Source: an uncultured Flavobacteriaceae bacterium (GTDB taxonomy: Bacteria; Bacteroidota; Bacteroidia; Flavobacteriales; Flavobacteriaceae). From it: a stretch of DNA of 58,076 bases. The stretch covers positions 1 through 58,076 of the forward strand of contig CAJXVT010000010.1 in assembly GCA_913062575.1 (NCBI GenBank). The letters run 5' to 3'. A program made the position numbers and the translations under genes. This document shows, piece after piece, positions 1 to 7,171 of the stretch (positions within the stretch are counted from its first letter, which is position 1; each line of letters opens with the position of its first letter). The notes under the pieces were generated by a model that was not told where the DNA came from, did not search any database, and worked only from the letters and a program-made list of their open reading frames with translations.

Positions 1-2
1 TG

Positions 3-76
3 AGCCGATGAGAGGACTCGAACCTCCGACCTGCTGATTACAAATCAGCTGCTCTAGCCAGCTGAGCTACATCGGC
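3..76 (-). tRNA. tRNA-Thr (anticodon TGT)
   Basis: Read on the minus strand this folds as a complete cloverleaf. The acceptor stem GCCGATG pairs with CATCGGC, the D arm is GCTC/GAGC, the anticodon stem CTGAT/ATCAG closes a loop with anticodon TGT (reads ACA, threonine), and the T arm has the TTCGAGT loop. Bases 1-2 would supply C and A of a CCA end after discriminator T73. It lies downstream of hpf in the same direction, the usual place for a tRNA-Thr next to the tuf region in this phylum. Confidence 0.97.
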
Positions 77-172
77 ATATTGCATAAAAAAACAATCCGC
101 TATTTCTAACGGACTGCAAATGTATAAAGTTTTTTTTGTTTCTAAAACTTTTTTTCTCTATTTTTTTTATTT

Positions 173-481
173 TTAAACAGATACTGAATCCCTCAATTTT
201 TCTTTTGATTTTTTAAGTTGTCTTTTTAATGATTCTACACACACATTTATGCCTTCTTCAAAAGACTTTGTTTCCTTTTTTACCATCAACTCATTTCCAG
301 GAATATTCATCTTTATCTCTGAAATTTTATTCTCCTTACCGCTTGTATTCTGAACTTTTAAGAATACCTCTGCATCTATAATCTTATCATGAAACTTTGA
401 TAAGCTTCCTACTTTAGTTTCTATATACTTTAATAAACTTGCATCTGCATTAAAATTAACTGATTGGATAAATACTTTCAT
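173..481 (-). CDS. hpf: Ribosome hibernation promoting factor (short HPF/RaiA type)
   Basis: A 102-residue protein of the HPF/YfiA (sigma-54 modulation) family, which binds the decoding centre of the 30S subunit and inactivates ribosomes in stationary phase or stress. The whole length is the single beta-alpha-beta-beta-beta-alpha domain: N-terminal strand MKVFIQSVNF, helix around residues 14-30, and a final lysine-rich helix (SLKRQLKKSKEKLRD) that contacts rRNA. There is no C-terminal dimerisation domain, so it is a short form. It starts 5 nt after the xerC stop codon and is very likely co-transcribed with rpsU and xerC, which puts two ribosome-acting genes in one unit. Confidence 0.93.
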   Translation of the reverse strand: MKVFIQSVNFNADASLLKYIETKVGSLSKFHDKIIDAEVFLKVQNTSGKENKISEIKMNIPGNELMVKKETKSFEEGINVCVESLKRQLKKSKEKLRDSVSV

Positions 482-486
482 ACGTT

Positions 487-1371
487 TTATTTTTTATGGC
501 TCCTAGGATGAGCCTGGTTGTATACTTTTTTTATTTTCTCTAGACTATTATGAGTATAAACTTGCGTTGAAGCTAAGCTTGAATGACCAAGTAGTTCTTT
601 AACCGAGTTTAAATCTGCTCCTTGATTCAGTAAATGAGTAGCAAATGAATGTCTAAGTATATGCGGACTCTTTTTAACCTTCGGAGAGACCTTACTAAAG
701 TAACAATTTATTACTCTATAAACAAGTGTTTCATATATTTTATTTCCTTTTCCGGTAACAAACAGATGCTCACTCTCTGGTTTCAGCTTATCTCTTAGAA
801 CTATGTATTCAGCAATACTTTCTACAACAGACGGAAGCAAAGGAATCAACCTTTCTTTATTTCTTTTACCTAGAACTTTTATCAATTTAGATTGAAAGTC
901 AATCGAGTTGATTTTTAAATTAGTCAATTCTATCCTTCTCATTCCTGTAGAATAAAATAATTCTACCATTAATTTATCCCTAACAGAAGTAAAACCCTCA
1001 CTAGCACTTAAACTGTTTATTACTTCATTTATTTCATCTGATGTAAATGGAACTTGCACTTTTTTTGCAACCTTTAACGCTTTATGCTTTGCTAGTGGAC
1101 TTGTTTTTATTTGAGTTGTTTTCTGCAGAAATTTATAGAATGACTTTAAGGAACTAATTTTTCTATTAATTGAACTATTAGAAACATTTTGATTTACAAG
1201 TTTTACAATCCAAGATCTTATTTGACTATAGTTGACTTCTAGCAAGTTTGTCACGCCAAATTCATTAGAGCAAAACTCCAAAAACGAATTCAAATCTTTT
1301 TTATATGCTGTAATTGTATGCTTAGAATATTTTCTTTCTAAAGTTAAGTAATCTAAAAAAGAAGCTATCAT
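487..1371 (-). CDS. xerC: Tyrosine recombinase XerC/XerD family
   Basis: A 294-residue site-specific recombinase that resolves chromosome dimers at dif. The N-terminal SAM-like core-binding domain (about residues 1-90) is followed by the catalytic domain. All catalytic residues are visible: Arg145 in STGMRRIEL, Lys169 in LGKRNK, His237 and Arg240 in HILRHSFATH, His263 in LGHSS and the nucleophile Tyr272 in QVYTH. Length and position between rpsU and hpf match the housekeeping Xer gene of Flavobacteriia, so it should not be read as a sign of a mobile element. Whether it should be called XerC or XerD cannot be settled by eye. Confidence 0.92.
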   Translation of the reverse strand: MIASFLDYLTLERKYSKHTITAYKKDLNSFLEFCSNEFGVTNLLEVNYSQIRSWIVKLVNQNVSNSSINRKISSLKSFYKFLQKTTQIKTSPLAKHKALKVAKKVQVPFTSDEINEVINSLSASEGFTSVRDKLMVELFYSTGMRRIELTNLKINSIDFQSKLIKVLGKRNKERLIPLLPSVVESIAEYIVLRDKLKPESEHLFVTGKGNKIYETLVYRVINCYFSKVSPKVKKSPHILRHSFATHLLNQGADLNSVKELLGHSSLASTQVYTHNSLEKIKKVYNQAHPRSHKK

Positions 1372-1430
1372 TATCTATACGAATTGATTCTTTCAAATTT
1401 ACATATATATATAGTATAAAGTTTATGAAA

Positions 1431-1460
1431 CAAAAAAAATCCTGTTTTTCAACAGGATTT
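1431..1460 (-). terminator. Rho-independent terminator after rpsU
   Basis: Minus-strand hairpin with a 10-bp perfect stem (AAATCCTGTT / AACAGGATTT), a GAAA tetraloop, and a run of seven U residues after the stem. It lies 25 nt beyond the rpsU stop and before xerC, so it should end most rpsU transcripts and allow bS21 to be made in excess over XerC and HPF. Confidence 0.85.
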
Positions 1461-1484
1461 TTATATTATAAAAGTGGATTACTA

Positions 1485-1682
1485 CTAACCTACTTCTTCT
1501 TGAGTTCTTAATTTCTGAACATAAGCTGCTTTAATGTTTTGAGCTCTTTTTACCACGGATGGCTTGTCAAACTGCTTACGAGAACGTAAGTTTCTCATTG
1601 TCTTAGTTCTATCGAATTTTCTCTTAAAACGTTTTAAAGCTCTATCGATATTCTCTCCTTCTTTAACTGGTATGATTAACAT
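1485..1682 (-). CDS. rpsU: 30S ribosomal protein bS21
   Basis: A 65-residue, highly basic protein with the bS21 signature (VKEGENIDRALKRFKRKF, then a second basic helix SRKQFDKPSVVKRAQ). In Bacteroidetes ribosomes bS21, with bS6 and bS18, sequesters the 3' end of 16S rRNA and so hides the anti-Shine-Dalgarno sequence (established for Flavobacterium johnsoniae). Here the gene itself is preceded by a near-perfect Shine-Dalgarno, which fits the known model of autoregulation: ribosomes short of bS21 translate this mRNA well. It has its own promoter-like sequence and terminator. Confidence 0.97.
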   Translation of the reverse strand: MLIIPVKEGENIDRALKRFKRKFDRTKTMRNLRSRKQFDKPSVVKRAQNIKAAYVQKLRTQEEVG

Positions 1683-1689
1683 ATATATG

Positions 1690-1699
1690 CACCTCCTTT
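1690..1699 (-). promoter_or_regulatory. Strong Shine-Dalgarno before rpsU
   Basis: The minus-strand sequence AAAGGAGGTG contains an extended complement to the 16S 3' end, with 9 nt between AGGAGG and the ATG. Most other genes in this window have A-rich leaders with no such motif. In this phylum a strong SD on rpsU is the regulatory device for bS21 synthesis. Confidence 0.88.
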
Positions 1700-1735
1700 C
1701 ATTCTGATCTATCTATTTGTTTTTTTATTGGATTG

Positions 1736-1766
1736 CAAAAGTACAATCTTATTTCTAATAACAATC
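1736..1766 (-). promoter_or_regulatory. rpsU promoter, Bacteroidetes type
   Basis: The minus strand carries TACTTTTG (1743-1736), an exact match to the phylum's -7 consensus TAnnTTTG, with ATTG about 18 nt upstream as a partial -33 element. Transcription would begin near 1730, giving a leader of about 45 nt that contains the Shine-Dalgarno. Confidence 0.6.
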
Positions 1767-1848
1767 TAATTTTCATGATTATTGCAAAAAATAAAGAACC
1801 GCTTTAAAAACGATTCTCAATTTTAATTTTATCTTATCAACAATACTG

Positions 1849-3015
1849 CTATGTTGCTGGCTTGTAGTCTTTTTTGTCAATTACCATTTTTGCGATAATT
1901 TCTTTTAAAATTTCAGAAGTACCACCACCAATCGGTCCAAGTCTACTGTCTCTTAATAATCTTGCCATTGGGTAATCCTCCATATAACCATATCCTCCTA
2001 ACAATTGCAAGCAATCATAAATTACAGAGTCTGCCATTTTTGTTGACAATAACTTAGACATACTTGCCTCTTTAACTACATACTGGCCATCGTTTAATCG
2101 TTTTGCAACAGAATAATTAAACTCTTTACACATTTCGACTTCACTTGCCATTTCTGCAACCTTATGACGCAATGCTTGAAATTTATCTAACGTTTTACCA
2201 AACGCTTGTCTTTCCCCTATATAATTAATTGCATAATCAACAGCATATTCAGCTCTTGCGTGTGCGTTGACACCCATTATCAATCGTTCTAATGCAAAGT
2301 GCTGCATTATATACGAAAAACCTGCACCTTCATCTCCCATTAAATTTTCAGCAGGAATAACCACATTATCAAAAGCAATTTCTCCAGTGTCTGATGCCCT
2401 CCAACCTAGCTTATCTAACTTTATCGAAGAAATCCCAGGAGTTGCTCTATCTATCACAAAAATACTCATCCCTTTGTACTTATCTTCAGGATCTGTTTTG
2501 GCAGCTACAACCAAATAATCTGAATATACTCCATTAGTAATAAAAGTCTTTGATCCATTAATTACATAAGTGTCTCCTTTTTTAACTGCGGTTGTTCTCA
2601 TTCCTGCAACATCAGAACCTGCAAAAGGCTCTGTTATACACAAACAACCAATCTTATCACCATCAATACTCGGTGTTAAATATGCTGTTTTAATTCTATC
2701 ATCACCTTCTTTGGTTAAATGAGTCATTGCCAAATATGCATGCGCCCACATAGCAGCTGCAAATCCACCAGAATTAATTTTTTGTAATTCTTCTAAAAAG
2801 ATCACTGTATAAAAAAGATCTAGATTCAACCCGCCATATTCTTCTGGAGAATTCAATCCAAAATACCCCATTTCTCCAAATTTCGTCCAGATAAATCGAT
2901 CAATCGTTCCTGATTCTTCCCATTTATCTATATGTGGTACTACTTCTTTCTGCAAGAAATCACGAAAACTTACTCTAAAAGCTTCATGCTCTTCTGTAAA
3001 GTACATGCTATTCAT
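1849..3015 (-). CDS. Acyl-CoA dehydrogenase
   Basis: A 388-residue flavoenzyme that oxidises acyl-CoA to the 2,3-enoyl-CoA, passing electrons to electron-transfer flavoprotein. Family signatures are CITEPFAGSDVAGM (FAD/substrate region, about 125-140), the middle beta domain ending near VVIPAENLMG, RQAFGKTLDKFQALRHKVAEM, and LLGGYGYMEDYPMARLLRD. The position that holds the catalytic Glu in medium-chain enzymes is Gly here (PIGGGTSEI); Glu256 in AHARAEYA falls where long-chain and isovaleryl-type enzymes carry their base. That suggests a long- or branched-chain substrate, but the substrate is not proven. It lies 33 nt after the helix-hairpin-helix gene, probably in one transcript. Confidence 0.92.
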   Translation of the reverse strand: MNSMYFTEEHEAFRVSFRDFLQKEVVPHIDKWEESGTIDRFIWTKFGEMGYFGLNSPEEYGGLNLDLFYTVIFLEELQKINSGGFAAAMWAHAYLAMTHLTKEGDDRIKTAYLTPSIDGDKIGCLCITEPFAGSDVAGMRTTAVKKGDTYVINGSKTFITNGVYSDYLVVAAKTDPEDKYKGMSIFVIDRATPGISSIKLDKLGWRASDTGEIAFDNVVIPAENLMGDEGAGFSYIMQHFALERLIMGVNAHARAEYAVDYAINYIGERQAFGKTLDKFQALRHKVAEMASEVEMCKEFNYSVAKRLNDGQYVVKEASMSKLLSTKMADSVIYDCLQLLGGYGYMEDYPMARLLRDSRLGPIGGGTSEILKEIIAKMVIDKKDYKPAT

Positions 3016-3048
3016 AATTTAATAATATTTTAGTGTTTGTTTGCTTGT

Positions 3049-3924
3049 TTATTTAGCATCCAAATATAGTACTATTCTATCATATTTATCTATTGGAAAA
3101 CCTTCAATGTTTTTTAATTCTTCTATTGATTGTAATTCGGCAACTTCATCTCGAAACTCAAATATTTTTTTACATAAATCATAATCAATATAAGGACTAG
3201 AAAGCACCTGTTTAAAGGTAGCCGTATTTAGATTCATCTTTTCAATGATTGGCTTATTAACTATTAAAAAGGTAGATAGTATTTTGCTAGCTAATTCTTT
3301 GTCCAATTTCCAAACTTCAAACAGTTGAGATTGATAGGCAAACCCTTGCAGCTTATTTCTGTATTTAACTATTCTTTGAGCAAGGAATTCATGAACTCCA
3401 TTTATTGTTTCTAAATCTTGAGCTGTGGCTAAATTTAAATCAATAGTTGAACGATCTACACGAACTACTTTAGAATATTTTTTTACTCTTGTATTCTTTT
3501 GCTGCTGTTTCAGCACCCAATCTGGAAATTTAAAATGAGGAGAGATTTCACTTAGTAAAACATCTGAAACTCCTGTAATTAACTGAAAATCTTTAGTAGA
3601 GTTGATAAACTTATTTTGCTTTCGAAACGCTAACAATCTATCAATTTCCTGAATTGACATTCCTAATTGTTCTCCTTTATAATCTGTTATGTAGTTTGGA
3701 TTAAAAGGATATATTTTTGGTTTTCTTTTTTCGAGTTCAATCTTTTTTAAAGCATCAATTTTTAATTGTAAATCGGTAACACTCCGTTGATGAAACTCTT
3801 TTATTGTTGGAGACAAGTCTACAAAAGAATATATTATTTGCAATACAATGATACTAAACAACAAAAAGAAAACCCCATTTCTTTGGCTTTTATTATACCA
3901 GAAATGGGGTTTTATTATTTTCAT
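3049..3924 (-). CDS. ComEA-like helix-hairpin-helix protein
   Basis: A 291-residue protein with one N-terminal membrane anchor (residues 17-35, rich in F, L, I) and repeated helix-hairpin-helix units. Examples are IDLNLATAQDLETINGV...LAQRIVKYR and MNLNTATFKQVLSSPYI, with a further degenerate unit in the middle. HhH repeats of this sort bind DNA without sequence specificity; ComEA proteins use them in DNA uptake. The flavobacterial homologues are longer than classical ComEA and their role is untested. A terminator-like hairpin overlaps codons 5-18 (3871-3911). The start is supported because the residues upstream of the anchor (PHFWYNKSQRNGVFFLL) look like a conserved family N-terminus. Confidence 0.8.
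   Translation of the reverse strand: MKIIKPHFWYNKSQRNGVFFLLFSIIVLQIIYSFVDLSPTIKEFHQRSVTDLQLKIDALKKIELEKRKPKIYPFNPNYITDYKGEQLGMSIQEIDRLLAFRKQNKFINSTKDFQLITGVSDVLLSEISPHFKFPDWVLKQQQKNTRVKKYSKVVRVDRSTIDLNLATAQDLETINGVHEFLAQRIVKYRNKLQGFAYQSQLFEVWKLDKELASKILSTFLIVNKPIIEKMNLNTATFKQVLSSPYIDYDLCKKIFEFRDEVAELQSIEELKNIEGFPIDKYDRIVLYLDAK
3862..3911 (-). terminator. Terminator hairpin for the symporter gene, inside the next ORF
   Basis: A 12-bp perfect inverted repeat (AACCCCATTTCT at 3871-3882, AGAAATGGGGTT at 3900-3911) with a 17-nt loop. On the minus strand the stem is followed by a U-rich tract (TTTTCTTTTTGTT). It begins 23 nt beyond the stop of the alanine symporter gene, so it is well placed to terminate that gene, yet it lies wholly within the coding start of the HhH gene. 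The plus-strand side is also U-rich, so it could act in both directions. Confidence 0.65.
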
Positions 3925-3933
3925 AAAAATTAT

Positions 3934-5556
3934 TTATGCTTTATTAACTCTTATAGCATCTGTATATCTCTTCAATTGTTTTTTAACAACTGGGAATAAG
4001 AAGAACAATCCTATCATATTAGGGAACACCATTGCAAAAATCATTGCATCAGAGAAGTCCCAAATAGATTTCATACTTGCTGCCGCTCCAATAACTACAA
4101 ACAATAAGAATAATAGCTTGTACGCCATATCAGCTGCTTTACCTCTACCAAATAAGAATTTCCATGCTTGTAATCCGTAATAAGACCAAGAAATCATTGT
4201 AGAAACCGCAAATAATACTACTGCTATTGTTAAGAATACATTAGAATATGGGATGTATGCTGCAAATGCTTTTGATGTGATTCCAGCTCCTTCATAAGAA
4301 ACTCCATCAATCAATACAGCTCCTGCTCCATCTCCTCCATATTGGAAAATTGTTGCTCCTGATGCATCTCCACCGAAGTTAAATATAATAATTACTAAAG
4401 CTGTCATTGTACAAATTACTACTGTATCAATAAATGGCTCCAATAAAGCAACCAACCCTTCTGACGCAGAATATTTTGTTTTTACAGCTGAATGCGCAAT
4501 AGATGCAGAACCTGCTCCTGCTTCATTTGAAAATGCAGCTCTTTTAAACCCAACTAATAACACACCTATAAACCCACCAACTCCAATAGCTGTTGGATTA
4601 AAAGCTTCTCTAAAAATTAAAGAAAATGCGTCATCAATTAATGAAAAGTTAACTCCTAATATATAGAAACAAGCTAATAAGTATAATACTGCCATAAACG
4701 GCACTACTTTTTCAGTTACTGAAGCAATTCTCTTAATTCCTCCAATAATTATAATTCCAACTAAAATTGCTAATACAACTCCAATCCATGCTCCTGCAGC
4801 TGTACTATCTAATCCTAATAATTCTTTTAATACTACGGTTGCTTGGTTAGATTGAGCAGCGTTACCACCACCAAATGATCCACCAATACAGAAAACAGCA
4901 AAAATAATTGCAATAATTTTCCCTATCGTTTTAAATCCTCTTTCTTTCAATCCTTTACTAATGTAATACATTGGACCACCATATACGGTTCCATCTTCTC
5001 CAACATCTCTATACTGAACCCCTAATGTACATTCAACAAATTTCGTTGACATACCTAAAAAGCCACAAATTACCATCCAAAATGTAGCACCAGGACCACC
5101 TAAAGCAATAGCCAAGGCAACACCAGCAATATTTCCATTACCTACAGTTCCAGAAACCGCAGTTGCTAATGCCTGAAAATGTGTAACTTCCCCCTCTTCG
5201 CTTTCATCTTTAATGGTTCCTTTTATATCTCCACCAACAGCTAAATCTGAATCTCCAGATGTGTGTTGATCTATTTCGTCATATTTTCCTCTAACCACAT
5301 TGATTGCAGTTTTAAAATGAAAAACATTTGGGAATTTAAAATAAATTGTAAAAAATAAAGCACTACCAACCAATAAAACAAGTACAAAAGGAATTGTTAT
5401 ACTTTCACTTTGGTACACTGGAAAGAAAATAATCTGGCTGAAAAAATTTGAGATCGGCTGAAATGCTTCGTCAATTTTTTGGTCTAGACCTTTTTCTTGT
5501 GCAAATGTTAACATCGGTACTGCAAAAAACAATAACGTAAGAAGTTTTTTCTTCAT
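3934..5556 (-). CDS. Alanine/glycine:cation symporter family (AGCS) protein
   Basis: A 540-residue multi-spanning inner-membrane protein of the sodium:alanine symporter family, which imports alanine or glycine with Na+. The family signature GTVGNGNIAGVALAIALGGPGA lies around residues 134-155, followed by about ten further hydrophobic segments and the conserved KRAAFSNEAGAGSASIAHSA region. An N-terminal segment resembling a signal peptide (MKKKLLTLLFFAVPMLTFAQ) precedes the transporter core; such extensions are common in flavobacterial AGCS proteins. The 280-nt gap upstream holds only a 12-bp palindrome (5654-5665) and no recognisable riboswitch. Its stop is 9 nt from the next ORF, with a terminator embedded in that ORF. 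Confidence 0.92.
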   Translation of the reverse strand: MKKKLLTLLFFAVPMLTFAQEKGLDQKIDEAFQPISNFFSQIIFFPVYQSESITIPFVLVLLVGSALFFTIYFKFPNVFHFKTAINVVRGKYDEIDQHTSGDSDLAVGGDIKGTIKDESEEGEVTHFQALATAVSGTVGNGNIAGVALAIALGGPGATFWMVICGFLGMSTKFVECTLGVQYRDVGEDGTVYGGPMYYISKGLKERGFKTIGKIIAIIFAVFCIGGSFGGGNAAQSNQATVVLKELLGLDSTAAGAWIGVVLAILVGIIIIGGIKRIASVTEKVVPFMAVLYLLACFYILGVNFSLIDDAFSLIFREAFNPTAIGVGGFIGVLLVGFKRAAFSNEAGAGSASIAHSAVKTKYSASEGLVALLEPFIDTVVICTMTALVIIIFNFGGDASGATIFQYGGDGAGAVLIDGVSYEGAGITSKAFAAYIPYSNVFLTIAVVLFAVSTMISWSYYGLQAWKFLFGRGKAADMAYKLLFLLFVVIGAAASMKSIWDFSDAMIFAMVFPNMIGLFFLFPVVKKQLKRYTDAIRVNKA

Positions 5557-5816
5557 AATAAATAAGTTAGTTTATTAAATTTAGTTGACCGCAATATCAT
5601 AAAAAATTGAGCTTTTGACAACTTTTATAAGTTAAAAATGAATTTTACATTAATTTAAGCTTAAATCTTTGTAAATCTTCTTTAGAAGTTTTTGAATAGA
5701 AACCTAAAACTGTATTCGTTTTAGATAAAAAAAATCATTATTAATAGACCTTAGTAGCCCAACTTAATTTAAAGCTAGAGTTCAAATCATCATTATAAAA
5801 TTTGCTTCAAATTGAA

Positions 5817-5835
5817 ATCTAGTTGTTAACTAGAT
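5817..5835 (-). terminator. Possible terminator after the K+ channel gene
   Basis: Perfect 8-bp inverted repeat ATCTAGTT-gtt-AACTAGAT directly after the stop codon of the channel gene. On the minus strand it is followed by TTTCAATTT, only a weak U tract, so termination is plausible but not strong. Confidence 0.4.
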
Positions 5836-5836
5836 A

Positions 5837-6835
5837 TTAAAACAATTTTCTTAATTTAATAATTTGCTCTGGCCTACCCAATACAATTAAACTAGAATCA
5901 GCTACAAGTTTTATAGAAGCTTCTGGGTTGATTAAGTAATCTCCATCAGCAAGTTTAAACCCTATTACTGTACAGCCTGTTTTTTTTCTTAAATCTAAAT
6001 CTAAAATGGTTTTACCTACATATTCTTTTGGCAAATCGTTTACATCTATTTCTTCTAAATTAGCAGTTGTTTCTCCTTCAATTGTTAATCTATCAACAAA
6101 CTCTAACACATCTGGAGTAACAACTAAAGAAGCCATATGAGCTCCGCCTAATTTATCTGGCATAATCACATTATCTGCTCCTGCAATTTTCAACTTACTG
6201 TAGGATGATTCATTAGATGCTCTACTTATAATCTTACAATCCTTATTCAATTGATGTGCTGTCAAAACCACAAATAAATTATCTGCATCAGATGGCAATG
6301 CTGTAATTAAGTTACTTGCATGTTCAATTCCTGCTTTTTTTAAAACACTATCTAATGTAGCATCTCCTTCAACATATAACCCCCTTTCTTCTTCTAAAGA
6401 ATCAATTAATTCTTTATCTTTTTCGACAACTACAAATTCTTTCTGATAGTTTTTTAACTTTACAATCGCTTGCATCCCATTTCTTCCATAACCACAAACA
6501 ATTATATGTCCTGTAAGTTTTTCTATTTTCCCTTGCACTTTCTTCAGTTTTAATTGTTTAAAAAAATTTCCACTTGCCAACGCTTCTGTAAAAGCAGAAA
6601 CAGCATATCCGAATAAAGAAATGCTTGTTAATATTAAAAATATTGTAAATATTTTCTCCCCATCATTCATTGGATGAAGCTCTCTAAAACCAACAGTAGA
6701 AATTGTAATTACCGTCATGTATGCAGCATCAATAAACCCTACATCTGACAGAACCATATAGCCCAAAATTCCAATTGCTGATACTGATAACAACAAAAAT
6801 AAAGCCTTATGTAATTTAGATTTAAATTTAAACAT
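5837..6835 (-). CDS. Two-helix potassium channel with TrkA (RCK) domains
   Basis: A 332-residue protein with transmembrane helices at about residues 11-29 and 62-84 flanking a pore loop, followed by a cytoplasmic RCK unit: TrkA-N (HIIVCGYGRNGMQ, 110-122, a Rossmann nucleotide site) and a TrkA-C domain (about 250-332). This is the MthK/GsuK-like architecture for ligand-gated K+ flux. The selectivity filter reads TVGFR (47-51) rather than TVGYG, so the second glycine is replaced by arginine. Its start codon shares one base with the stop codon of the PspC gene upstream (TAATG), implying translational coupling. Confidence 0.88.
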   Translation of the reverse strand: MFKFKSKLHKALFLLLSVSAIGILGYMVLSDVGFIDAAYMTVITISTVGFRELHPMNDGEKIFTIFLILTSISLFGYAVSAFTEALASGNFFKQLKLKKVQGKIEKLTGHIIVCGYGRNGMQAIVKLKNYQKEFVVVEKDKELIDSLEEERGLYVEGDATLDSVLKKAGIEHASNLITALPSDADNLFVVLTAHQLNKDCKIISRASNESSYSKLKIAGADNVIMPDKLGGAHMASLVVTPDVLEFVDRLTIEGETTANLEEIDVNDLPKEYVGKTILDLDLRKKTGCTVIGFKLADGDYLINPEASIKLVADSSLIVLGRPEQIIKLRKLF

Positions 6836-7062
6836 TATAAATCAAATACTGAAGTACGCTTCGTGTAAATCATATCTTTTAAACGCAAAATAAAAGCCAA
6901 GGTTAAATACAAACCAAAAGACAATCCAACGGTAGCAAAAGAGATGTAAATAAAGAACAACCTCACATTTAAAGCACGCATTCCTAACCTATCTGCAAGC
7001 CTTGAAGAAACTGCAAAACCATGGCGTTCAAAATAATATCTAATCGAATGTATAAAGCTCAT
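6835..7062 (-). CDS. PspC-domain membrane protein
   Basis: A small protein (75 residues from the ATG at 7062) with the PspC domain: an N-terminal amphipathic stretch ending in RLADRLGMRALNVRLFF, then one long hydrophobic segment (IYISFATVGLSFGLYLTLAFIL). PspC domains occur in phage-shock and stress-sensing membrane proteins. The open frame extends upstream to a TTG at 7083, but the ATG at 7062 gives the start usual for the family. It overlaps the potassium channel gene by one base and is probably co-transcribed with it. Regulation of membrane stress is only an inference. Confidence 0.8.
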   Translation of the reverse strand: MSFIHSIRYYFERHGFAVSSRLADRLGMRALNVRLFFIYISFATVGLSFGLYLTLAFILRLKDMIYTKRTSVFDL

Positions 7063-7141
7063 TGTGAAATATTGTTGTTGCAATATAGGCTTTTAAGATG
7101 AATTGGTTTTAAGTTTATAGTAAAAAATAAATTGGTTTGTG

Positions 7142-7149
7142 TAACTTTG
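7142..7149 (+). promoter_or_regulatory. -7 element upstream of uvrA
   Basis: TAACTTTG matches the Bacteroidetes -7 consensus TAnnTTTG exactly. It would place the transcript start near 7155 and leave a leader of about 17 nt before the uvrA start codon. No clear TTTG -33 box was seen at the right distance. Confidence 0.55.
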
Positions 7150-7171
7150 CTTTTTTCCAAAAAACACTACT

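Noticed and set aside
487..1371. Tyrosine recombinase as a sign of an integron or genomic island
   Set aside because: It is in the conserved rpsU-xerC-hpf setting and lacks the extra domain of integron integrases, so it is the housekeeping Xer protein, far from the cassette-like region.
5557..5836. Riboswitch or leader RNA before the alanine symporter
   Set aside because: The 280-nt gap is AT-rich. Only a 12-bp palindrome (TTTAAGCTTAAA at 5654-5665) and the small hairpin at 5817 were found; no glycine or other riboswitch core could be recognised.
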